Under the pieces are notes generated by a model. It was not told where the DNA came from. It saw nothing but the letters and a program-made list of their open reading frames with translations, and ran no database searches. From positions 124,001 through 188,000 of the forward strand of contig NZ_OY288126.1 in NCBI RefSeq assembly GCF_958439165.1: 64,000 bases of DNA, written 5' to 3'. Both the position numbers and the translations under genes were made by a program. The DNA is from an uncultured Hydrogenophaga sp. (GTDB lineage: Bacteria; Pseudomonadota; Gammaproteobacteria; Burkholderiales; Burkholderiaceae_C). Shown here piece by piece: positions 55,931 to 62,834 of the stretch (its first letter is position 1; each line of letters begins with the position of its first letter).

Positions 55931-56891
55931 TTCCGCCGCCGGCCAGGCCCTGGCAGGCTGGTGGCAACGCCACGGCCACACCCTGCAGCCCGGCCCGCTG
56001 GCCGTGGCCTTCAGTGGCGGGGCCGACTCCACCGCCTTGCTGCATGCCGCCGTGGCCCTGGGCCTTCGGCCCGTGGTGGCACTGCATGTGCACCACGGCC
56101 TGCAGGCCGCCGCCGACGGCTTTGCGGCCCACGCCGAACGCACCACGCAAGCCTTGAGCCTGCCGCTGCGCATGGCCCGGGTGGACGCCCGCCCCGAGCC
56201 CGGCCAGAGCCCGGAAGACGCCGCCCGCCAGGCCCGTTACCAGGCCCTGGCGCAACTGGCTTCCGAGCCGCCGGCTGCATCCGTGGTGCTGTTGGGTCAA
56301 CACGCCGACGACCAGGCCGAGACCGTGCTGCTGGCCTTGAGCCGAGGCGCTGGCCTGCCCGGTCTGGCCGCCATGCCCGAGCGCTTCGAGCGCCACGGCG
56401 TGGGCTTCGGCCGGCCGTTGCTGGCGGTCCCCGGCGAGGTGCTGCGGCAAGACCTGACCGATGCGGGCCAGGGGTGGATCGACGACCCCACCAACACCGA
56501 CCTGCGCTACACCCGCAACCGCATCCGCCACCAGCTTCTGCCGGCCTGGCGCGACACCTTGGGCGACGCCGTGCCCGCGCTGGCCCGCACCGCTCGCCAC
56601 GCGGCCCAGGCCCAACGCCTGCTCGATGAACTGGCCGCACTCGACGCCCAGCACACCGGCCTGCCACCGGCCATTGCGGCCTTGCAGACCCTCAGTCCTG
56701 ACCGCCAGGCCAACCTGCTGCGCCACTGGCTGCGGCGGTGCCACGGCGTGGCCCCCAGCGCCGCGCAACTGGACGCACTGCTGCCCCAGGTGGCCGCCTG
56801 CACCACGCGCGGGCACCGCATCGAACTGCGCGTGGCCGCTGGCTTTGTGGTGCGCGAGGGCGGGGCGCTGCAGTACACCCCCTCGGTATAA
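55884..56891 (+). CDS. tilS: tRNA(Ile)-lysidine synthase
   Basis: A 335-residue N-type ATPase that modifies C34 of tRNA-Ile(CAU) to lysidine, allowing AUA decoding. The PP-loop is VAFSGGADSTALL (SGGADS at 44-49) and HADDQAETVLLALSRGAG is also typical. ATG 55884 lies 47 bases inside accA; later codons would delete part of the catalytic domain. Shorter than E. coli TilS (432); the C-terminal domain is largely missing, as is common in betaproteobacteria. It runs to within 70 bases of lysC. Confidence 0.92.
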   Translation: MAASPTPRPKPASAADSAAGQALAGWWQRHGHTLQPGPLAVAFSGGADSTALLHAAVALGLRPVVALHVHHGLQAAADGFAAHAERTTQALSLPLRMARVDARPEPGQSPEDAARQARYQALAQLASEPPAASVVLLGQHADDQAETVLLALSRGAGLPGLAAMPERFERHGVGFGRPLLAVPGEVLRQDLTDAGQGWIDDPTNTDLRYTRNRIRHQLLPAWRDTLGDAVPALARTARHAAQAQRLLDELAALDAQHTGLPPAIAALQTLSPDRQANLLRHWLRRCHGVAPSAAQLDALLPQVAACTTRGHRIELRVAAGFVVREGGALQYTPSV

Positions 56892-56892
56892 T
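56887..56892 (+). promoter_or_regulatory. TATAAT -10 box of lysC
   Basis: A perfect TATAAT overlaps the tilS stop, 69 bases before the lysC start. The -35 region is unclear. The leader contains a short hairpin (CTGAGG/CCTCAG, 56923-56947) with a poly-T loop, but no lysine riboswitch was recognised. Confidence 0.5.
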
Positions 56893-56960
56893 CCCAAGGT
56901 TTTGCCCGGCGGCGGCCTGCCACTGAGGCGCTCTTTTTTTCCCTCAGCAACCACATCCCG

Positions 56961-58241
56961 ATGGCCTTGATCGTTCACAAGTACGGCGGCACCTCCATGG
57001 GTTCCACCGAGCGCATCCGCAACGTCGCCCGCCGCGTCGCCAAATGGCACAAGGCCGGTCACCAGATGGTGGTGGTGCCCAGCGCCATGAGCGGCGAGAC
57101 CAACCGCCTGCTGGCCCTGGCCAAGGACCTGGCCCCCGAGAAACCCGGCACCGCCTACGGCCGTGAACTCGACATGCTGGCCTCCACCGGCGAGCAGGCC
57201 TCGTCGGCCCTGCTGGCCATCGCGCTGCAGGCAGAAGGCCTGGAAGCCGTGAGCTACGCCGGCTGGCAGGTGCCCATCAAGACCAACGACGCCTACACCA
57301 AGGCCCGCATCGAGAGCATCGACGACGCACGCGTGCGCGCTGATCTCGCCGCCGGCAAGGTGGTCATCGTCACCGGCTTCCAGGGTGTGGACCCCGAAGG
57401 CAACATCACCACCCTGGGCCGGGGCGGCAGCGACACCTCGGCCGTGGCCGTGGCCGCTGCCCTCAAGGCCGCCGAGTGCCTGATCTACACCGACGTGGAC
57501 GGCGTCTACACCACCGACCCGCGCGTGGTGCCCGAAGCGCGCCGCCTGAACCGCGTCAGCTTCGAGGAAATGCTGGAGATGGCCAGCATGGGCTCCAAGG
57601 TGCTGCAGATCCGTTCGGTGGAATTCGCCGGCAAGTACCGCGTGCCGCTGCGCGTGCTCTCCAGCTTCACCCCCTGGGACATCGACCTGACCGAAGAAGC
57701 CGCCTCCGGCACCCTGATCACTTTTGAGGAAGAAGAAACCATGGAACAAGCCGTTGTCTCCGGCATTGCCTTCAACCGCGACGAAGCCAAGATTTCGGTG
57801 CTCGGCGTGCCCGACACCCCCGGCATCGCTGCCCAGATCCTGGGTGCCGTGGCCGATGCCAACATCGAGGTCGACGTGATCATCCAGAACGTGAGCAAGG
57901 ACGGCAAGACCGACTTCAGCTTCACCGTTCACCGCAACGAATTCCAGAAAGCCATCGACCTGCTCAAGAGCAAGGTGGCCCCGGCCATGGGCGCCACCGA
58001 GGTGGTGGGCGACGCGCGCATCTGCAAGGTCAGCATCGTGGGCATCGGCATGCGCAGCCATGTGGGCGTGGCCAGCCGCATGTTCCGCTGCCTGAGCACC
58101 GAAGGCATCAACATCCAGATGATCTCCACCTCCGAGATCAAGACCTCGGTCGTCATCGACGAGAAGTACATGGAATTGGCCGTGCGCGCCCTGCACCGCG
58201 AGTTCGATCTGGACCAGACCGCCGACACCATCGGCCGCTGA
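56961..58241 (+). CDS. lysC: Aspartate kinase
   Basis: A 426-residue enzyme for the first step of lysine, threonine and methionine synthesis. The N-terminal kinase domain begins ALIVHKYGGTSMGSTERI, with SGETNRLLALAKDL and GRGGSDTSAVAVAAALK. The C-terminal regulatory half has two ACT domains (about residues 265-426) that sense end products. An in-frame ATG (Met261, 57741) with a GAGGA site upstream could make a separate beta subunit, as known for some aspartokinases. Confidence 0.95.
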   Translation: MALIVHKYGGTSMGSTERIRNVARRVAKWHKAGHQMVVVPSAMSGETNRLLALAKDLAPEKPGTAYGRELDMLASTGEQASSALLAIALQAEGLEAVSYAGWQVPIKTNDAYTKARIESIDDARVRADLAAGKVVIVTGFQGVDPEGNITTLGRGGSDTSAVAVAAALKAAECLIYTDVDGVYTTDPRVVPEARRLNRVSFEEMLEMASMGSKVLQIRSVEFAGKYRVPLRVLSSFTPWDIDLTEEAASGTLITFEEEETMEQAVVSGIAFNRDEAKISVLGVPDTPGIAAQILGAVADANIEVDVIIQNVSKDGKTDFSFTVHRNEFQKAIDLLKSKVAPAMGATEVVGDARICKVSIVGIGMRSHVGVASRMFRCLSTEGINIQMISTSEIKTSVVIDEKYMELAVRALHREFDLDQTADTIGR

Positions 58242-58288
58242 AACCAGCCCGGCCCCGCCGCCGAATTGAGGCATAATGCGGGGCTTCC

Positions 58289-58381
58289 GGAGTGATGACC
58301 GAGTGGCCGAAGGTGCTCCCCTGCTAAGGGAGTATGGGGTGTAGAGCCTCATCGAGGGTTCGAATCCCTCTCACTCCGCCA
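58289..58381 (+). tRNA. tRNA-Ser(GCT)
   Basis: Starts GGAGTGATGACCGAGTGGC, with anticodon loop CTGCTAA (anticodon GCT at 58323-58325), a long variable arm typical of tRNA-Ser, and T arm GAGGGTTCGAATCCCTC plus encoded CCA. About 93 bases. A CATAAT box at 58272-58277 lies just upstream as the -10, and a strong terminator follows. Confidence 0.95.
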
Positions 58382-58386
58382 CATTG

Positions 58387-58419
58387 AAAAAGCCCTGCAG
58401 TTCGCTGCAGGGCTTTTTT
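58387..58419. terminator. Strong bidirectional terminator after tRNA-Ser
   Basis: AAAAAGCCCTGCAG-TTCG-CTGCAGGGC-TTTTTT: a nine-base GC stem with a tetraloop and A/T tracts on both sides. It ends tRNA-Ser and could also end reverse transcripts from 58497-59018. Confidence 0.9.
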
Positions 58420-58496
58420 GTTGCCCATGTTCGGCTGAGTGACTTGTGGTGGGTGCCCTGGTCCTCGCTTAATCCCGAATGTGCCTTCCGAAGCCT

Positions 58497-58802
58497 TCAA
58501 TCGATGTATTTGGCGTGGGACGCTGGACACGACGATGACGATGACGATTCCAACGGAACGCACAGGCGATGTCCAAGGTGTGCTGTCAACCGACTCAACA
58601 CTTCAACAGTGGGCATTCGAATCGCATCTGGGGTGACGATTGAGTCTTGGGAGACGGAGACGGCCCAATTGGAATCGTCCAAGGCCAATAGGATGCAGCT
58701 TCCAGCTGAGGCGATCACTACATCCGCCGCCGGCGAGATGAAGAACGCTTTCCTGTGTGATCGCTTGTGCATTTCCAAACAGTCGTACAGATTTGCGCCC
58801 AT
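58497..58802 (-). CDS. Possible small protein, low confidence
   Basis: A 101-codon frame beginning MGANLYDCLEMHKRSHR, with a middle part AFFISPAADVVIASAGSCI and later DSNWAVSVSQDSIVTPDA. It reads more like a real protein than the overlapping reverse frame, but no Shine-Dalgarno sequence, family or conservation is visible. Composition is lower in GC than the rest of the window. It would end 78 bases before the terminator at 58387-58419. It could be a degraded gene. Confidence 0.3.
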   Translation of the reverse strand: MGANLYDCLEMHKRSHRKAFFISPAADVVIASAGSCILLALDDSNWAVSVSQDSIVTPDAIRMPTVEVLSRLTAHLGHRLCVPLESSSSSSCPASHAKYID

Positions 58803-58901
58803 TCACCGGTGCACAACAGCGCCGGATGGCATGGACGATGCGACAGACCCATAGAACTGCGAATCCCTTGAGCAGCCCTCCAGTACCGCGCGCGGTGTCC
58901 A

Positions 58902-59018
58902 TCACTTCAACGCTTTCAACACTTCCGCGGCGGCGAGTAGTGTCGTCGGCAAGAGCATGATCACCCACGCTGCAAGCTTCCACTTCGGCGGCTCTTTGGA
59001 CCAATCGAACTTAGGCAT
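58902..59018 (-). CDS. Small membrane protein, 38 residues
   Basis: A short gene starting MPKFDWSKEPPKWKLA and continuing with a hydrophobic core WVIMLLPTTLLAAAEVL, then a short basic tail. GGAG lies seven bases upstream of ATG 59018. A soluble basic/aromatic head and a single predicted transmembrane helix resemble small bacterial membrane proteins that modulate larger partners. It stands alone in an AT-richer stretch with no recognised neighbour. Confidence 0.55.
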   Translation of the reverse strand: MPKFDWSKEPPKWKLAAWVIMLLPTTLLAAAEVLKALK

Positions 59019-59051
59019 GCGTTTTCTCCAGGACATGCATCAATTGTCAGA

Positions 59052-59603
59052 TCAAGCCTTCTGTGTCTCGTCATAAAGTGACTGCATGGCCCATGGGCAA
59101 GCCCATGAACAAGTGTTCTGCGCCCGGGAAAGTGCAAAAAAGCGACGCAGTTCAAAGGGTTTAGTCGAAGTGTTTCTCTGCACGTTCTCGACGCTGATTC
59201 CGCCCGTTGCCTCCTTCAAGGGGAGTAGTGCCACTGGGGCTCTTTGAGCATTTCGCTCCAGAGCACAGGTTGAAGCCACACCGTAGAAAAGCTGATGCCC
59301 ATTCGGTCGAGAGGATGTCGACGATGTCCGTCTTGTCGTCGAAGATGTCGACGGATTGTTCAACCGCTCATACGGTTGGGGAACCTGCCTTGCATGGATG
59401 GTCGTAGAGGTTGTAGTGGCCGTAGCTGTGCGTCCGTCGTAGTCGTAGAACCAATAACGCGTCCTATTGAATCCGGAGACACCATCTCGCTGCATGCGGA
59501 CTTCGCAGCTCAATGCTGATGGGACAGACTTTCTGGCAACCTTGATAGTTGATGTTGTCTCGCACGCGGACGAGTGCACCCTGCTCGATACCCGCATCGA
59601 CAC
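59052..59603 (-). pseudogene. Possible degraded gene remnants, uncertain
   Basis: No single frame is convincing. One reverse frame (183 codons) is Ser/Thr/Arg-rich (RYWFYDYDGRTATATTTS), while another frame about 59161-59370 reads SVDIFDDKTDIVDILSTEW and is interrupted upstream by a stop. Mixed coding-like segments in different frames suggest a degraded or frameshifted gene. It could also be non-coding. Confidence 0.25.
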
Positions 59604-59625
59604 CGCCCCCCGGCCCCCGCATAAT
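59597..59625 (+). promoter_or_regulatory. Sigma70-type promoter
   Basis: TCGACA (59597-59602) and CATAAT (59620-59625) with a 17-base spacer match the sigma70 consensus well. The predicted start is near 59632, about 245 bases before the gene at 59876. Confidence 0.55.
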
Positions 59626-59651
59626 CGCCGCCAAGCCGAAAGGCCCGGTGC

Positions 59652-59806
59652 TAGTCACACCCAGATCAAGAGGTCGCAGCCCCCACCTTCAAGCGGGGTT
59701 CTGTCATTCCCGAATTCATCGGCTCGCGAGTCCGCGTGCCGTCATGGTTTTGGGGATGGGAGCGCCCATCCGTAAGGCCGGCGGCACGGCTTGATCCGTG
59801 TGACTA
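59652..59806 (+). ncRNA. Candidate structured RNA upstream of 94-residue gene
   Basis: A 155-base element closed by a long-range stem: TAGTCACAC (59652-59660) pairs with GTGTGACTA (59798-59806), and GATCAAG (59664-59670) with CTTGATC (59790-59796). Inside are GTGCCG/CGGCAC (59736-59741, 59782-59787) and GGATGGG-AGCG-CCCATCC (59754-59771). A promoter match lies just upstream. A 6S-like or leader RNA is possible, as is a small inverted-repeat element; I cannot name a class. Confidence 0.45.
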
Positions 59807-59875
59807 TCCCCATCCCCACCCGTTGCGCCTAGTCAGCCTGCGGGTGTTCCAAGTCTCATCAAGGAGCAAGAAACC

Positions 59876-60160
59876 ATGTCCCAGGTCCCCGACCTCGGCA
59901 GCCCATGTGCTGCGCCCGACGCCCCCATCACCCTGTCCCACACCCGCCAACGCGCTTGCCTGGAAGCGGCCTGGGAGATCGAGGCGCTGGCCTTGTTGTT
60001 GCCCAAGATCGAATTGACTGAGCAGCCAGTGGCGGCGTTGCAGTTGCGCGGGGTGGCCGCCCGGCTGGCGCAGTTGGCGGGGGTGGTGATGTCGGGCCTG
60101 GACGATGCGATGGTGGACGAGCAGGAGCTGCAGCGCCGGCTGCAGCTGCCGACCGCCTAG
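59876..60160 (+). CDS. Uncharacterised 94-residue protein
   Basis: A small helical protein starting MSQVPDLGSPCAAP, with helices LSHTRQRACLEAAWEIEALA and RGVAARLAQLAGVVMSG, ending EQELQRRLQLPTA. AAGGAG lies nine bases before the ATG, supporting translation. No family recognised. It stands between the structured element and the convergent EutR-like gene. Confidence 0.6.
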   Translation: MSQVPDLGSPCAAPDAPITLSHTRQRACLEAAWEIEALALLLPKIELTEQPVAALQLRGVAARLAQLAGVVMSGLDDAMVDEQELQRRLQLPTA

Positions 60161-60209
60161 ACGAATGCGGGGCCGGGTGCCCCGCTCAGCACGTCGCTCT
60201 GGGCACCAC

Positions 60210-61220
60210 TCAGCACACCGCCTCATGCTGCCGCGTCTGCGACGGCGTTTCCCCGAACAGCGCCTTGTATTCCTGCGAGAAGTGGCCCATGTGCCAGAAG
60301 CCCCAGCGGGCGGCGATGTCGGCGATGGTGGTGTGGGGGGTGGCGTCGCAGAGTTCGCGGCGCACGGCGTTCAGGCGCACGGTGCGCAGGTAGTTGGCGG
60401 GGCTCATGCCCAGCACGTCCTGAAAGCAGTTCTGCAGGGTGCGGCGGGTCACGTGCAGCTGCACGCACAGCTGTTCCACGCGGGGCGGCTGGTCGGGGTG
60501 GGCCATGACGAGTTCGCGGGCGCGGTCGACGATGTCCTGCCGGCGGCGCAGGGCGGGCGGGGCGGCGTCGCACACGGCGTCGGGTGCCAGGGTGTCGGCC
60601 AGCACGGTGAGCAGGGTGTCGCGCAGCGCCTGGCGGCTGGCGTCGAAGCGCAGCACGCCGGGCTCGGCCTGGAGCGAGCGCAGCACCTCGCGCAGCATGC
60701 CCACCAGCCGCAGGCGTTGCAGCACGGTCAGGGGCTGCACGCTGGGGGCCAGGTGGGCGGCCTGGGGCCAGTCGCGGTGGTGCACGTCCTGCAGGTGCTT
60801 GATCACCCGGTCGCGGTGCAGCACCACGCCGTACAGGCCGCAGCCGGCGGGCACCTGCAGGTCGAAGGGGTGGCCGTTGCTGGCCAGCATGAGCTGCTGC
60901 CCGTCCACCGGGCGGCCCATGAAGCGCAGGCCTTCGGGCGCTTCGGGCACGGCCAGGCCGAGCCACACGCCGCCGTCCCAGGGGCGGCAGTGCTGGCTGG
61001 TGGCGCAGCTGGCTTCTTCTTCAAAGACCTGGATGTCGGCGTCCATCAGCTCGCGCACCTGGCCGCTGAACAGGCCGTGCGAGGTCTGTTCGTAGCGCTG
61101 CTCCCACGAGGCCAGGTTGTCGGCGTGCACATGCACCTCGCGGGAGCGCTTGATGCGGTACTGGGCGCTGCCGTCGTCGGTGTCGGCAGGCGGGTGCACC
61201 AGGTTGGACGGATGGAGCAT
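60210..61220 (-). CDS. eutR: AraC-family regulator (EutR-like)
   Basis: A 336-residue regulator with a C-terminal two-helix-turn-helix AraC domain (about residues 240-336: VEQLCVQLHVTRRTLQNCF, then TIADIAARWGFWHMGHFSQE). The N-terminal ~220 residues are a sensor domain with a GGVWLGLAV core, as in EutR-type regulators. It is divergent from an ethanolamine permease and eutB, making EutR the likely role; EutR needs ethanolamine and cobalamin in enteric species. ATG 61220 chosen over the 61271 start. Confidence 0.75.
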   Translation of the reverse strand: MLHPSNLVHPPADTDDGSAQYRIKRSREVHVHADNLASWEQRYEQTSHGLFSGQVRELMDADIQVFEEEASCATSQHCRPWDGGVWLGLAVPEAPEGLRFMGRPVDGQQLMLASNGHPFDLQVPAGCGLYGVVLHRDRVIKHLQDVHHRDWPQAAHLAPSVQPLTVLQRLRLVGMLREVLRSLQAEPGVLRFDASRQALRDTLLTVLADTLAPDAVCDAAPPALRRRQDIVDRARELVMAHPDQPPRVEQLCVQLHVTRRTLQNCFQDVLGMSPANYLRTVRLNAVRRELCDATPHTTIADIAARWGFWHMGHFSQEYKALFGETPSQTRQHEAVC

Positions 61221-61442
61221 GGAAATGGGGTGGTTCCGGCGGCGGGCCGCGGGTGAGGGCAGAAGTATCAAGTTCCGTGCCAGAAGCCCGCCCTACGGAA
61301 AACCCGGGGGGGCTTATCCCGTTTCGGAAAAAATCGCCGCACCATGGCGGTGTTGCCGAATCCGGATACCGCCCCGCCGGGGCCGGCGGCACCATCCGCC
61401 GCAGGCTGCCTGAGCCGTTTCAGGTGCACTGCGAGCAACTCC
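61221..61442. promoter_or_regulatory. Divergent eut regulatory region
   Basis: The 222 bases between the EutR-like gene and the permease hold no gene. Two direct CGGAAAA copies (61296-61302 and 61325-61331) lie 29 bases apart, near three helical turns, a spacing seen in AraC half-site pairs. A regulator site is inferred from this only. Confidence 0.4.
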
Positions 61443-62834
61443 ATGTCAAAACCATCCCAACAGGTGTCCCGCGACCTCAAGCCGGTCCTGGGTGCCTTCT
61501 CCCTCTGGGGCATTGCCGTCGGCCTGGTGATCTCCGGCGAGTATTTCGGCTGGTCGTATGGCTGGGCCAGCGCCGGCACGCTGGGCTTCCTGGTGGCCAC
61601 CACCTTCGTGGCGGTCATGTACACCAGCTTCATCTTCAGCTTCACCGAGCTGTCCACCTCCATCCCGCATGCGGGCGGTCCGTTTGCCTATGCGCGCCGG
61701 GCCTTCGGGCCCACGGGTGGCTTCATTGCGGGCTACGCCACGCTGGTGGAGTTCGTGTTTGCGCCGCCGGCCATCTCGCTGGCCATCGGTGCCTACCTGA
61801 ACGTGCAGTACCCGGCGCTCGACCCCAAGGTGGCTGCACTCGGGGCTTATGTGATCTTCATCACCCTCAATGCGCTGGGCGTGGGCATTGCCGCCATGTT
61901 CGAGCTGATCGTCACGCTGCTGGCGGTGGGCGAGCTGCTGGTGTTTGCCGGCGTGGTGGCCCCGGGCTGGTCGATGGCGAACTTCGTGGCCAACGGCTGG
62001 GCTGGCGAAAGCACCTTCACCATGGCCACCTGGGCCGGCATCTTTGCGTCGATTCCGTTCGCCATCTGGTTCTTCCTGGCCATCGAGGGCGCGGCCATGG
62101 CGGCCGAGGAAGCCAAGGACCCGAAGCGCACCATCCCCATTGCCTACATCACCGGCATCCTGACGCTGGTGGCGCTGGCCTTCCTGGTGATGATCATGGC
62201 CGGCGGCGTGGGCGACTGGCGCCAGCTCTCCAACATCAACGACCCGCTGCCCCAGGCCATGAAGGTGGTGGTGGGCGAGAACAGCGGCTGGCTGCACATG
62301 CTGGTGTGGATCGGCCTGTTCGGTCTGGTGGCATCGTTCCACGGCATCATCCTGGGCTACTCGCGCCAGATGTATGCGCTGGCCCGCGCCGGTTACTTGC
62401 CGGCCTACTTTGCGGTGGTGCATCCGCGCTTCAAGACGCCGGTGCGCGCCCTGGTGGGCGGCGGTGTGGTGGGCGTGCTGGCGGTGTTCTCCGACCAGTT
62501 CATCACCATCGGCGGCCAGCCGCTGACCGCCAACATCGTGACCATGGCGGTGCTGGGCGCGCTGGTGATGTACATCATCTCCATGGCTTCGCTGTTCAAG
62601 CTGCGCGCTTCCGAGCCAGGTCTGCAGCGCCCGTACAAGGCGCCGTTCTACCCAGTGCTGCCGGCCATTGCGCTGGTGTTCGGGCTGGTGTGCCTGGGTG
62701 CGCTGGTGTACTTCAACCCCATCATCACCGGGCTGTTCCTGGGCCTGATGGCGGTGGCCTGGGTGTACTTCGCGCTCACCTCCGGCCAGCGTGATGCCGC
62801 ACCGGCCGACGAGATGCTGGGTACCGCCAAGTGA
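61443..62834 (+). CDS. eat: Ethanolamine permease
   Basis: A 463-residue APC-superfamily transporter with about 12 transmembrane helices (GAFSLWGIAVGLVISGEYFG, GGPFAYARRAFG, and the C-terminal ALVFGLVCLGALVYFNPII). It imports ethanolamine as a carbon and nitrogen source. ATG 61443; the frame at 61344 extends into the regulatory region without support. eutB starts inside its stop codon (GTGA), so permease and lyase are expressed together. Confidence 0.92.
   Translation: MSKPSQQVSRDLKPVLGAFSLWGIAVGLVISGEYFGWSYGWASAGTLGFLVATTFVAVMYTSFIFSFTELSTSIPHAGGPFAYARRAFGPTGGFIAGYATLVEFVFAPPAISLAIGAYLNVQYPALDPKVAALGAYVIFITLNALGVGIAAMFELIVTLLAVGELLVFAGVVAPGWSMANFVANGWAGESTFTMATWAGIFASIPFAIWFFLAIEGAAMAAEEAKDPKRTIPIAYITGILTLVALAFLVMIMAGGVGDWRQLSNINDPLPQAMKVVVGENSGWLHMLVWIGLFGLVASFHGIILGYSRQMYALARAGYLPAYFAVVHPRFKTPVRALVGGGVVGVLAVFSDQFITIGGQPLTANIVTMAVLGALVMYIISMASLFKLRASEPGLQRPYKAPFYPVLPAIALVFGLVCLGALVYFNPIITGLFLGLMAVAWVYFALTSGQRDAAPADEMLGTAK

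Noticed and set aside
58603..59004. Alternative reverse frame overlapping 58497-58802
   Set aside because: Cys/Arg-rich composition looks out of frame; its possible start overlaps the stop of the 38-residue gene but lacks other support.
59652..59806. Identification of the structured element as 6S RNA
   Set aside because: The rod-like outline is suggestive, but I cannot confirm conserved 6S segments by eye; kept as an unclassified candidate.
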